DNA of 64,000 nucleotides, taken from NCBI GenBank assembly GCA_002104935.1, contig MCGT01000009.1, positions 310,001-374,000 on the forward strand, in the 5' to 3' direction. The notes under the pieces were generated by a model. The model saw only the letters and a program-made list of their open reading frames with translations. It was not told the origin of the DNA and did no database searches. This DNA is from Hesseltinella vesiculosa. Taxonomy: Eukaryota; Mucoromycota; Mucoromycetes; Mucorales; Cunninghamellaceae. Made by a program: the position numbers and the translations under genes. Of the stretch, positions 24,321-35,378 are shown piece after piece (within the stretch, counting starts at the first letter, position 1; every line of letters starts with the position of its first letter).

Positions 24321-25613
24321 ATGTCAGCATTACCGGGTTCCATCGCCTTGTCGGTCACTCCTCCTCCTTCTAAAAAAACAATGTCAAGAAAAATGATCGC
24401 TTTGCAGCTGGTCGTTGTGTTTTTGATTGGCTTCTTTTTCATGTGTAATGTGAAAATCAAAAGTCTAGGTAAGAGATAAAAAAAAAAACCGCTGGGTCAT
24501 CTGATCTCATCATGCACCGTCTCTTTTCCTACAGAACCTTGCAGCAAGTTCAAAAACTTGAGCATGTGCACCAATGATTTGGATGGCTTGAGCGAAATAG
24601 ATCCACCCAACGCCCTGCTACAGATGCCTCCTGTGGATTTAAACACCAACGATGATACCTTGGCCCAATTACCATTGCAGCCACCCACCCCTCGTCGGTC
24701 ACAGTTTCCCTATACCATCGTCACTGCCTCCAGTGCCAATCACCTGTGCTCCTTGGAAAATTTTTTATATTCCCTCCATGATCTCCGCAGCCAAATCCCC
24801 GAGGACGAATTCCCCCGCGTCGTGGTCTACAACATCGGTATGAACCGCACCCAGCTGCCTGTGCTCGACCAACTCAAGGACCATGGCCTGATGGACGAGC
24901 TGGAGCTCTTTGACTACTTCCAATACCCTCGCTTCTGGGATGTCGCCATCAACGCCGGCGAGTATGCCTGGAAAACCGGCATCGTCAACGAAGCCCGACT
25001 CAAGTATGGCGGCACCCTCGTCTGGCTCGACGCCGGCAACAAGGTCACGGCCAACTTTCTGCGCAACATCCCCACCACCATCCAGCAAAGCGGCGGCTTC
25101 TGGTCCCCCCGCAGCCAGTATACCATGGGCCGCTGGACCCACAAGGGCATGTTTGATTACTATGGCATCCAACCCCAGGACTATGCTCGCAACATCAACT
25201 GCAACGGTGCCGCCATCGGCTTCGATGCCTCTAACCAGACCATCGTCGACAACATCATTGTGCCATGGTTTGAGTGTGGTATGAACAAGAACTGCATTGC
25301 CCCCGCCGGCTCCTCTCGCCTCAACCATCGCCAAGACCAAGCTGCCCTCACCTTGCTTGTCTATCGGTCCGGCCACCACTGTGCCCTGCCTCCCGGTCGC
25401 TTCTTTGGTCTGCAAATTCATCGCGACGTTGCCTGTCGCTCCGAGCTGCTCGACCGCCAAGTCCGTGATGCCTTGCACCGCCCCTCCTCCATCGATTTCC
25501 CCAAGTGGTATCGTAGTGACACGCTGGAACTTTACAACCATCCTGAATGGCGTTACCCTGAGCGCGAAGTCCCAAACCATATCCAAACTTGGAATCATCC
25601 CCCCGCTCAGTAA
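24321..25613 (+). CDS. DUF1647-like type II membrane protein, putative glycosyltransferase
   Basis: Two exons (24321-24468, 24535-25613) give 408 residues. A short cytosolic N-terminus (SKKTMSRKM) precedes one TM helix (LQLVVVFLIGFFFMC), typical of Golgi type II glycosyltransferases. The luminal part begins at about residue 100 with FPYTIVTASSANHLCSLENF, then VVVYNIGM, FDYFQYPRFWDV, TLVWLDAGNKVT, GFWSPRSQYTMGRWTHKGMF, NINCNGAAIGFDASN and NHRQDQAALTLLVY. The order and wording match proteins annotated with DUF1647, related to nucleotide-diphospho-sugar transferases; WLDAGN takes the place of a DXD motif. Codon use in exon 2 is markedly GC-rich, favouring C at third positions more than most neighbours, which suggests strong expression. 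The acceptor substrate is unknown. Confidence 0.68.
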
Positions 25614-25932
25614 TGCGCTAGTTCTCTCATCCTTTCCTGGGTCCTCTCCTGCATATCTTGTAATTATTTTTATCATCTACTTTTTTTTGTATCATAGCTG
25701 CTTTTTACGATGACTCCCTTGTACATTTTTTGGCCCTTCCTCTTTTTTAATTATCCTTAAAGAGCAAAATAAAATGAAACCATCAACATTGAACCTGCCA
25801 AAAAAAGAGAGAGGCTGAAGTGCATAAAACCAAGACGCATGGCCACCTTTTTTTTTTCAAAAACCATGTCTCAAAGGCAACGAGCCACATTTGCCATTGC
25901 CTATTTTAGTCGTTTTACGCTAAGTGTTGGCC

Positions 25933-26255
25933 ATGGAACCTTCGCAACCTTTTGAACGATGGCATTTGCACTTTATTGATGAAACCGGTGCTGCCTAGTG
26001 ATTCCTTTCGTCTGAATTGTCCGTGTATGCCCGTTCTGCCAAAGAATTGGAAGACCTTGATCAATCAAGAGCAGCTACTGAATTCCGTGTTGAGTCGTAT
26101 GCTGCAAAAGCTAGGAGAGGTGGGATGCTGTTATCACATTTATTCGATTCGGCGTTGGTGAATTGGTGCTACTGCGATTGGAACAACAAAGACAAGATCT
26201 AATTCCAATACCGTCCATATTTCACCGGTTACAGCATCCCAGAGAGAACTTTTTG
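25933..26255 (+). pseudogene. Ty3/Gypsy-type integrase remnant
   Basis: Translation gives PFERWHLHFIDE, matching the start of a Gypsy integrase core (usually PFERWHxDFIGP), then two stops. It resumes in another frame with YARSAKELEDLDQSRAATEF and RVESYAAKARR, which resembles the stretch between core and C-terminal domain. Yet another frame reads GELVLLRLEQQRQDLIP, typical of the integrase C-terminal domain. The catalytic core between these parts is missing. It is a short decayed fragment with several frame breaks, no LTRs in view and no capacity to act. Confidence 0.6.
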
Positions 26256-26494
26256 TCACTTCGGTAAACTAAGAGAAAAGAAAAAAAAGTAGACTTGGTA
26301 GATTTTTCTACATTCACTTCCAAAAATATACACTAGTATCCACCTTTGTGATCCAGAGCGGTAACAGCGTACCCAGACTTTAATGATGATCAAAGCCGAT
26401 ACTACTTAGAGACAAGTCGTCGAGACCAGTAGACCGAAACAACGTGCAGGAAGCAACCATGCTCATATTTTCTTGCTTCTATCAACCCTAGCAC

Positions 26495-27056
26495 TTGATG
26501 TTTGACATAAGCACCAGAATAAATAGACGCAAAAAGAAAAGTGAGTAAAGCAACTGACGATAGGATATTTCATGAGTAGATGGCTTACCAGCCTATAGAG
26601 CATAACTTGACTGCGTTCCAGCTGACAATGACTTGCGCAAAAGAGACTCTGGTAAGCACCAATAGTCTTTTCACTTGAGGCCAAATCATCGAGACGCTTT
26701 GTACCGACATTGGTATCGAGGACAGCAAATGCCAGATTCCCTTGTCATTGTCAGCCAGAACAGTAAAGACCAACGGTTGATGTTTGACATAAACACCAGA
26801 ATAAATAGACGTAAAAAGAAAAAGAAAAGTGAGTAAAGCAACTGACGATAGGATATTTCATGAGTAGATGACTTACCAGCCTATAGAGCATAACTTGACT
26901 GCGTTCCAGCTGACAATGACTTGCGCAAAAGAGACTCTGGTAAGCACCAATAGTCTTTTCACTTGAGGCCAAATCATCGAGACGCTTTGTACCGACATTG
27001 GTATCGAGGACAGCAAATGCCAGATTCCCTTGTCATTGTCAGACAGAACAGTAAAA
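26495..27056. repeat. Direct tandem duplication, two units of about 280 bp
   Basis: Unit 1 (26495-26776) and unit 2 (26777-27056) are nearly identical, differing at a few bases and by a 6-bp AAAAAG expansion in unit 2. On the minus strand each holds an exon-like segment reading NLAFAVLDTNVGTKRLDDL and ending MLYRL just before a gtaag donor, with an upstream part in another frame. It looks like a duplicated piece of a decayed gene or element; the source family was not recognised. Confidence 0.8.
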
Positions 27057-27190
27057 TCACAAGAGGCAGGAAAACTCTTTTCCTTGGCGAATTGGCGGAG
27101 CGAAAATATAGATTATGCCGTCACATGAATTTTTATTTTGGAAAAGTGTATCGTCCTCTTCTTCCTTGTTGAATCATTAGTTATTACACA

Positions 27191-29175
27191 ATGTCTGACT
27201 TGACCGAAGGTAAAAAAGAAAAAGGCAAAAGGAAAAAGGGCCAATGATATTTCACAATCACGTACTAACATTTTTTTCTTCCCCTTCTTTTTTGATAATA
27301 GCTTTTCAAAAATACGTCCAGACCGCAAATCATCCCAGCTTACTGGCCTTTGTTACGATGAACGAAAGCATCGTCAAGAAATGGATCGCTTCTTATGATA
27401 CTGTGGAAGAAGCAACCAGGGCATTGAAGAACAAGATGAAACGCGTGTATTGTCAAACCTACCCAAAAAGAACAACGGGACCGGCGTTGAAAGTGGATTT
27501 AACAGAACTATTTGCTGCAGCAAAGACAGACCGGGCGATTTATGTGGAAGGGGAAAGGACTCTGGTGATGGCAACACAGGCTGCTCGAAGGCGCGTCGAA
27601 ACTCAATTAACGGTAATTTATTTTGTTACATGTATACAATGCAATGTCGTTATTTATTATTTGATTTATAGACCAATAATGACAATGGGGATGATGATGA
27701 CAACCGTAATGACGACAGTGATGCTTCCGTTTCTGCTACCATTGATGCGCCAACCGAAGATGATGTGAACGACATTATTTTAGACAATGGATTCAACTTG
27801 ACACATGGTTTTGAACGATTTAAGTCTAGTGCACTTCAAAATTCAAAGACAACCGGATTTACGATGTACAAAGATGTCCACGAAGTATTGTAAGCTTATT
27901 GAAAAGACGGTGGGTGGAAAATGTATATGTTATTGACATGAAGAAACTTTTTTTTTTTTTTCCCTTTCTCTACTAGGTCCCTCAATCACATTCTGCTCCT
28001 CAATGACAACCAACATGGAAAATCACTGGTTGACTTTCTTGGCTTGGATAACTTGAATCGATACCATGCTCACTTGAAGAAATCTTATATGGATGATGAT
28101 GTGTCTGTGGATGACACTTTGATGCAGAAATTAGTGGCGATTTTTCGCGTAAGTGCATTAATTTTTGAAAACAGATGACATTATCGCGGTTGTTTATGTG
28201 TGTGTGTTATTTTTTGTTTTGTAGAAATTGAAGAACAAGTCTCGCAAGACGGTCAAGCACGCACTGATGAAGATTTGTATGGACACAGAATTGGATGATC
28301 TTGATGAATCCATGGTTGATATTTTGCTGAATTGGTAAGCTGGAATGTGAAAATAAGGTTTTTGTGTATCTCTGCTAAATTTTTATGTATGCATCATAGC
28401 TTGCAAAAGTTGCCTGATTTCAACAATGAACAAGCCATTGGCGAACACCAACTCCTCACCAACCACATCGATCCTATTGTGATTCCTCTGTTTCACCTTC
28501 CTGAACATGGACGTGTATTTCACTGGCAAGTCATTCTCAAAAATATACATACTGAACATACAACTGAATGTTACCCATGCCATTCTTTTATCTAGGATGA
28601 ATCGAACAATTGAAGACACGAAAGATCTGCGACCTGACGGCATCATGTACATTGTTGAACAAAGAAATATCCAAAATGCCATTGGTTACTGTGAAGTCAA
28701 GGCGCATGACAGTGAAGACAATGTCGATAGCATCCACTCTGACCTTTTCCGCTTGGCCACATTTTGCAAAAATTCTTTGGATCTTGGCCAGGTCAAAGCA
28801 ATGATGGCTGTTCAAGTCGTAGGTATGTTATCTGTTGTTGTGTGTCTCCTCCAGTTGCTTATATTTATTTTAAACTAAACAGGGGATACGATCATCTTTT
28901 ATTTGTTCACCATTGAATCAGCTGGGCTATACACAATGTTTGAACTCGGCCGGCTGGATGCACCCTTACATTGCGGTGAATTGGCCCAATTTGTTATGGA
29001 ACTGGACTTTCTGAAGCAAATGTCAGCAACATATCGTGCCAACTGTATCGGACGAACTGGTGAAACCTTGACTGGTATCAAACGACCCTCTTTGGACAAT
29101 GACACCCTTCAAGCAATGATGAACCCTGGATCTCCCACTAAGAAGAAAGTCAAGGTCGCCTTGAACTTCCATTGA
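27191..29175 (+). CDS. PD-(D/E)XK nuclease-like protein of unknown role
   Basis: Eight exons (27191-27209, 27302-27612, 27672-27889, 27977-28148, 28225-28334, 28400-28525, 28596-28822, 28883-29175) sum exactly to 1476 nt, 491 residues. I recognise no named family. An Asp/Asn-rich acidic linker sits near residues 112-130. In the C-terminal half LRPDGIMYIVEQRN is followed by IGYCEVKAHDSED: a PD then, about 17 residues on, E-x-K, the active-site pattern of PD-(D/E)XK nucleases. Helices follow (LFRLATFCKNSL, AMMAVQVV), then FYLFTIESAGLYTMFELG. The tail ends in a basic PTKKKVKVAL, a plausible nuclear signal. The first coding exon is only 19 nt, and intron 6 uses a GC donor (gcaagt). It borders transposon debris, so it may derive from or travel with a mobile element. 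Confidence 0.7.
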
Positions 29176-29465
29176 CCTCCCCTATTCCCCAACCAATTAT
29201 AAAACATCCCGTTCAGTAACTGCGTTTTAAATCGGTCTCCTGTGGGCGATGTGTTGCCGTGCAATGACTCTTTCTTCTTCACTCTCTTCATTCTCTTCAT
29301 TCTTTTTGACTGACCTTTGGCGTCGTTGCGTCGGTGACCATGGGGGATTCGCTTGGTAGTCTTGTTTATTTTCTGTTTGTGTTGGGTGAAGATGGGCTCT
29401 GCGGTTCTTTACTGTGGCGGGCAGATTGAATAGAGTGGGATGGTGGCGATGTCAAACATAAAATA

Positions 29466-30356
29466 TCATACAATGTGGGTGACTGTACAGGACAAGGGAC
29501 CGGGAATGGTGTCCAGAGCAAGCGTGGATCGATGCCATTCAAAATGGCCTCGGAGGATCACCGTGCAGGTGGATTCAAACTCACCGCTGGGTCCGGTGCG
29601 TAGATCGACGGCTACAATTGAGTCATGGGCGGTCGGCTGCCACAAGCGTGCATAGTCCAGGTTGTCATCCACTGGGTCAGTCAGCCCAGACTCAAACGAG
29701 TCGCTGGAGGCCGTGGAGGAAACAGAACGAATATCCACCTGGTCAGTTAGCCCAGACACATGCGAGTAGCAGGAGCTTTGGTCGGCTGGGAGCTGCCACT
29801 GGGGACCGTCAGGAGAAAGGAGCCAGCTGGTCACGCTCTGGCGGAGGGCTATCAGGCTATGTTCTTCGTTGGTGTTCAGTGGTAGGCCGTGGATCGTCAT
29901 AAGTGTGTGGGCCGGGCTGTCATCAAGCACGCGGGTCGGCAGCAAACGCTGGTAATGCCCAGTACGCACACCTTGTTGGAGGGCTAGTTTTTGCTGAGCT
30001 TCCGAGTCAAACGTGACGAGGATGGCAGGGCCAGCATTGATTTCCAGGGCTTGTCTGATCGATTTCATGCCCAGGACCGATGGGGTGTGCCTGTAAGCAT
30101 TCTTGAGGGCGGCCATGGCCATGCTTAGGTCCAGACCGACCTCACCAAACGAGTATAGCACGCTGTTCTGCCAGTTGGCGCGGGACTTGAGGTATTGACC
30201 ACCAAGCACATAGACGGAGGCTTGTTGTGGAATGGACGTCCGTTTTTCATAATAGCGTCTTTCGACCCGGTACTTGATATAGTAGCAGGCAATGTGCAAC
30301 AAGGCTCCTACGACTGTGGCCATGGCCTTCCGGCTGTCGCCATAAGACATATCCAT
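29466..30356 (-). CDS. Single-exon hypothetical protein
   Basis: Uninterrupted frame of 296 codons from ATG at 30356, unusual here because nearly all neighbours have introns. The N-terminus has one hydrophobic stretch (MATVVGALLHIACYYIKY) followed by basic residues, possibly a membrane anchor. A central part (GPAILVTFDSEAQQKLALQQ) has an alternating strand/helix pattern like an RRM-type or ferredoxin fold. An acidic Ser-rich segment holds a short internal repeat, SGLTDQVD and SGLTDPVD. No family is recognised. It lies head-to-head with the kinesin-like gene, 252 bp apart, which supports it being real; it could also be a retained element fragment. Confidence 0.5.
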   Translation of the reverse strand: MDMSYGDSRKAMATVVGALLHIACYYIKYRVERRYYEKRTSIPQQASVYVLGGQYLKSRANWQNSVLYSFGEVGLDLSMAMAALKNAYRHTPSVLGMKSIRQALEINAGPAILVTFDSEAQQKLALQQGVRTGHYQRLLPTRVLDDSPAHTLMTIHGLPLNTNEEHSLIALRQSVTSWLLSPDGPQWQLPADQSSCYSHVSGLTDQVDIRSVSSTASSDSFESGLTDPVDDNLDYARLWQPTAHDSIVAVDLRTGPSGEFESTCTVILRGHFEWHRSTLALDTIPGPLSCTVTHIV

Positions 30357-30608
30357 GGCTCTGAGGAAGAAGAAAGGAGAGAGCAGGAGCCGCCTGGTTC
30401 GATTTCTTTTTAACTTGCAAAAAAATACAATGAGCCTTCCTTTCTAGCAACATTTTCATTGTAAACGCAAAGCCTGTTCCACTGCCACAATGAAAAAAAA
30501 AAAAAAAAAGGAAGAATTCAAAATCAGGAGTAGAAAAACGTGGGGAAAAAGTTTCTTTTTTATTTCTCACCACGTTTTTTTTTTTTTATTCGCATTTGCA
30601 TTGCAGTA

Positions 30609-33117
30609 ATGAATGCCATGGACATGGATAAGCTATCGACATCTTCCAGGCTATTACCGCGACCTTCTGTATCCAGTAGCAAGCCTTTGCCACGCCTGTC
30701 GCTTATACCGGCCGTCTCTTCCTTGCACCTGCCGCCGCCTGTGCCGCCATCCGCTACCATGTCATCTCATCTACCCACGCGCCGATCCCATATCCCACGT
30801 CCACGCCGCCAGCCAAGCACCAGCAGCACATCCACCACCAAAAGCAGCACGTCATCCTCAAAGAGCCGCTCGGCCTCTATTTTCCCAGGCACCACCCATT
30901 CATCGCCTCAGCTGGGACGGCAGAATCTCGAACCACGGGTCATTGTGCAATGCCTAGGTCCGCAGCTGCAAGTCCAGCCCAGCTCTGGTGGTCTTGTTCA
31001 ACTGGACTATCGCTCTGGAAAGCATGCAAAGGCAAAAGGCTACTTGTTTGGTAAAAAAAAAAAAAAACCGTCAGGGCCCTCACGCCTCTCGTTTTTTTTT
31101 TTTTTTTTTTTTTTGCTTCCCGCAGACTTTGTCTTTGGTCAATCGACCCCTTTGAGTGAGATCCGGCCCCTTTTACAGCCTCTGCTAAGGTAAGACGCAA
31201 CGGCTTCCTCGATGAAACCCACTCTCATATTTTATGCTAGACAAGTTCTGGATGGATACAATGGTAAGCACCAAGAAAACTAAAAGCCAGCCACGGCTGA
31301 TTCATGCGTGGACAAATTAGGAACCGTGTTTTTGTATGGTCCTGCTCAGTGCGGCAAGTCATGTGTAAGACCCTGAATTGTTTGACAGCCTGATACTCAA
31401 TCCTCTTCTTGTGTCAACGTGATGGTTCATGACAGTGGATGGTACAATATAAGCAACAGCCCAGAAAACGTCAGTCTCACTCTCTTATTTTAGCTCGGTA
31501 AATTCTGGACCAGTGGCTTACATTTCCAACCTCACCTTTTCTCCCATTCTTATTTTAGGCAAAGAAAAAGAAACAGGCATGTTAATGCAGACAATGGATT
31601 TGCTACTGGATATGATTTATAGTGTAAACCTACAAGAGGGCGCTTGGCATGAAACTCTCACACACGTTTTTCAATGGACAGGAACCAAACAAGGAGTACT
31701 TATTACTGGGGTCAGTATACAGTGTGTTTGATCAAGACAAGACAACAGATCTGTTGTGCCCCAACAATCCACGCGTCGAGGTCCAGGCGTCAAAAAAGGT
31801 AAAAAATAGCAAAAAAGGAGAAAACGCAGACTTTTTTTTTTGCTTAGCATTTCTTTTTAACAGCGTGGCACGTTTGTGGCTGGGCTGACTCAGAAATGCC
31901 TGTCGTCGCCAGATGAAATGATGACTATGATCCAAACAGCCCAAGGTAAAGGAGCCTGACGATCACGCCCCATAACCTCAGTTTTAAAACTAGTGAACCG
32001 TTATTCCCAGCAAGAATCTAAAGCACATCTTTTCTATCAGCTTGTAAGGACAGAGCGTTGTATGTACCTGCTCACTCTTCTTTCTTCATTCTCGCGCACA
32101 GACGGTGGAGTGCCGGCAGACCAGTGACATGAAGCGATCAAGAACCCCTGGCGTTGCAAAACCGCCAACACGCGGTCACGTGGCCCAGTTGGTAATCCAT
32201 GAACCAAAAGCATCGAGCGCTTCACGTGTTTTTCTCTCTCTTACATAGACGTTTGTCGACTTGATGCCATGCACCTCGCCTCCCGTGACGTCTGCAGCGT
32301 CGCAAGATATGTCGATTCTCCGCCGATCCAGTAAAAAGGATATCAGCCTGCCCTTGTTTGAAATGTTGGTATCGCAGCTAGGAGGACGTAGCAGCGGCCG
32401 CGGCAGTGCCAACAAACTGTCCTTGTACCAGCAGCTGCCTTTCCATCATTCGCTTTTGACCCGCTTACTTGCTCCGTCGCTGTCTGGCCAAGCCAACCTC
32501 CTGTCTCTCTGCACCATCAGCGACCATTTCCATCCTGCCCAGCTGTTGAAATTCGCCTCCCATCTTCGTCAACTCCACATAGCACCGCCCTTTAACCCCG
32601 TAAGCGAATAGGACAAAGCTAACATTGGCCATGACTCACCAGGCTGATTTATAAATCCAGATGATCGATGATCAATCCACATTATACCACTATCGTTTTG
32701 ACCGCCAGCTGCTACTAGCCAAGATGAAGCGTCTGGATTTGCCCGATCCATCAGGCCCGCCAAGCTATCGCGTAAGAAGCCAGACTGCCTGTGCCAACCT
32801 ACTGACACTTTTGATAGAAGGATGGCATCAAGCAAGAGCTGATCCAGCGGTTTGGTGACATGGAGAGCAAGATTCTAAGCAACCCCATGGTGGACAGGGC
32901 TGTGTCGCTGGAAGAGATGATGGCGTCCTTGACAGACGAAAAGACGGTATTGGACCAGCAGCGACAAGTCCTTGCTGAAGAACAAGCGCGAGTAGCCGAC
33001 AAGATCCACACCTTGGCCGCTCACACGCGTCATCTCGACAATGTCGAAGCCTTGCAGGACCAATTGCGTTTGGTTAAGACTGAGCTGGAAGTCACCAAGC
33101 TGCTTGTCCCCGTCTGA
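30609..33117 (+). CDS. Divergent kinesin-like protein with eroded switch motifs
   Basis: Thirteen exons (30609-31050, 31126-31189, 31241-31263, 31321-31364, 31436-31469, 31559-31623, 31682-31798, 31864-31945, 32015-32043, 32102-32191, 32249-32599, 32661-32771, 32818-33117) sum to 1752 nt, 583 residues. After a Ser/Pro-rich N-terminus (about 105 residues), a kinesin motor can be followed in order: VIVQCLGP, GYLFDFVFGQST, DGYNGTVFLYGPAQCGKS (Walker A), YLLLGSVYSVFDQDKTTDLL, TFVAGLTQKCLSS, ESKAHLFYQL, LTFVDLMPC, FHHSLLTRLLAPSLSG and LLKFASHLRQL. Switch I (usually SSRSH) is ESKAH; switch II (usually DLAGSE) is DLMPCT. The end is a short coiled coil. Microtubule binding may persist, but ATP hydrolysis is doubtful. 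No known kinesin class could be assigned. It converges on DUG1, 118 bp away. Confidence 0.75.
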
Positions 33118-33235
33118 CCTTGCCCTACCCTGTCTCTTTTTATGCGAATAAAAGCAAAGTAGGAACGGATGCTATTATTATTATTCTTTTTGCTGAATCA
33201 AAAGAGCGCGCAGCCATACCCCTATTTTATTTTTT

Positions 33236-35119
33236 TTATTGCTTGTTTTCCAAATCCACATCGGACACTTCGTGAAGATACACGCCTAGCAATTTGATAC
33301 CTTGGACATAGTTGGAACGATCCAACTTTTCATTGATCGAGTGAGCACCCTAAAAACAAACAAACGCATGAGCCCATCTTGTCACCTCTGTCCATTCATC
33401 TCGTCGCTTACGTCGTCACCACGGCCCATGGGCAACAACAAAACGTTCTTCTTAAGAGCATCTTGGAAGCACAAGGTCACGGGGATGGAGCCGCCTTCAC
33501 GGGTCAAATCAGGCTTGACGTTGAACACGGTTTCCACGGCCTTGGCAGCAGCAACTAGGAAGAAAAAACGGGTTCGTCAGGTTTTTTTTTTCCTTGACGG
33601 CTCATTGGGGTGTTTTCGGTAGGTTTACCATAGTTGGGGTGGTTAGGGCTGGACAGCCAGTGGTTGCCGTCGTGCGAGCACTTGATGACCATGGTGTTTT
33701 TGCTGTTCAGCTTGTTGAATTCGTCAGTGACGTACTTGACAACCAGCTCAGTGATCTTCTTGGGTTCCATGTCGGGGACGGTACGGATCGAGAACTTGCC
33801 GACCACTTGGGCAGGCACAACGGTCTTGTCACCGGGGTTGTAAAAGGCACCTTCCACACCGTGGAGGGACAAGGAGGGGAATCGCCAGCGATGTTGCAAG
33901 ACGGAAATGGCGTCTTCGTGGATGTTGGTCTTGTTGCCCACAGCCGATTGCAAATCAGACAGGTCAAAGGCAATGGATTGGTAGGTAGCTTCCTCTTCAC
34001 CTGGTACAAAAAAAAAAAAAATTCAGTTCATCTCTGCTCCAGACACAAGGGAATAGCCGGCTTACTGGTAACAGGGCGCACTTGATCATAAATACCGGGC
34101 ACCAAAATCTTGCCATCAGGTTGCACCAATTTGCTCATCAAAGCGAACAGATCGGTCATAGGTTCATGGATGGTACCACCAAAGACGCCACTGTGCAAAT
34201 CAGCAGCTACAGAAGAAAGGTCAGTCGGCTCTGTTTTCTTTTCCCATAAAAGACTTACCAGGTCCCTTGACGGTCAAGTGGAAGTAAGACACACCACGGA
34301 GACCATAGGTCAAACAAGGCTTGGTGGTGCCCAACCAGTAGTTGTCCGAGATACAGACAGCATCGACATCCTTGAAGTACTTGTCGGCTTCATCTTCAAT
34401 GATGGCTTCCAGACCTTCCGAGCCGGATTCTTCCATGCCTTCCAAGCAGAACTTCAAGTTCACAGGCATTTCCAAGCCCAACTTCTTGTGAGCTTCCACC
34501 ACGTTAATCCAGCCCAACACAGGACCCTTGTCGTCCGACGAGCCACGGCCAATCAAGCGTTGCTTATCGTCTTCCACCAACACAAAGGGGTCAGTGGTCC
34601 AGCCGTCTTCCTTGAGGGCCTGGAGAAAAAAGCAAAAAGGTCAGTTGCTGGTTCCCACGCTCGCACGTCTCTTCCTTTTTCACGGTTCCATCCCCCCTTT
34701 TTTACCCACCCGCCTTTCAAACCGTTAGACTTACAGGTTGGACATCATAATGGCCATAGACAAGAATGGTCTTCTTGGCGGGGTCGTCGCCGACGGTGGC
34801 CAAGACAACAGGGGGCAAGTCCAAAGTCAGTTGGCCATGGAAGTCTTGTTTGCCGGGATCGCGAGTTTCAACAGAAGCGCCCAAAGCCTTCAATTCATCG
34901 ATCAAAAACTCGCCCATGCGGAACACATCAGGACGGTGGTTAGGATCGGAACTCACACTGTAAAAAAAAAAAAAAAAAAAACACGATGTGAATGCCTGGT
35001 TTCCCGGCAAAAAAAACAACGGAGTTGTACCTGGGAATAGCAACAGCCCTGCGAAGACGGTCAATGAAGTCCTCTTGATGTTGTTCAACATAGTCCATAA
35101 ATTGTTGTTGAGAAGCCAT
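33236..35119 (-). CDS. DUG1: M20 metallopeptidase, Cys-Gly dipeptidase (DUG1/CNDP-like)
   Basis: Cytosolic di-zinc (or manganese) dipeptidase of family M20, which in fungi splits Cys-Gly during glutathione breakdown. Several exons; exon 1 is 35031-35119 and the second is about 34735-34957. Active-site motifs are intact: YGHYDVQP (metal-binding His and catalytic Asp), [10 protein letters not shown] (bridging Asp), [12 protein letters not shown] (catalytic and metal Glu), then the dimerisation domain with [18 protein letters not shown], and [11 protein letters not shown] with the last metal His. Start and end (ENKQ) give roughly the family length of about 475 residues. Intact chemistry and closeness to CNDP2/Dug1 make the assignment firm; substrate preference is by family. 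Confidence 0.93.
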
Positions 35120-35378
35120 GGTCAAGTATTTTTTCTCGATGAATGAAAAGAAAAAAAAGCCAAGAAGGAAATGACGACATTTGCGCTCTTTTTATGTTTG
35201 GCGGAGAAAGCGAACCGTGGAAAAAAATTTTGAGCCACAGCAAACTTTTTTTGCCTTGTGCAACGTCCATGGCTCCCAAAACAGAAAAAAGATACCAAGA
35301 CAAGAACATGCAGCGCAAAATGTTTATTTCGGTCTAGCGAAGGTGGTATGACTGTAGAAAAATCAACGCCAGCATCTC

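Larger units (their letters stand above)
25614..27190. other. Intergenic region carrying transposon remnants
   Basis: After a 3' region with AATAAA-like signals (about 25,768), this 1.6-kb stretch holds a Ty3/Gypsy integrase remnant and a 280-bp tandem duplication, both listed separately, and no intact gene. Confidence 0.5.

Noticed and set aside
24765..25676. Long open frame of about 300 codons antisense to the DUF1647-like gene
   Set aside because: It mirrors a GC-rich coding strand with strong third-position bias, encodes a low-complexity Gly/Ala/Val/Asp-rich protein and has no splice or start context.
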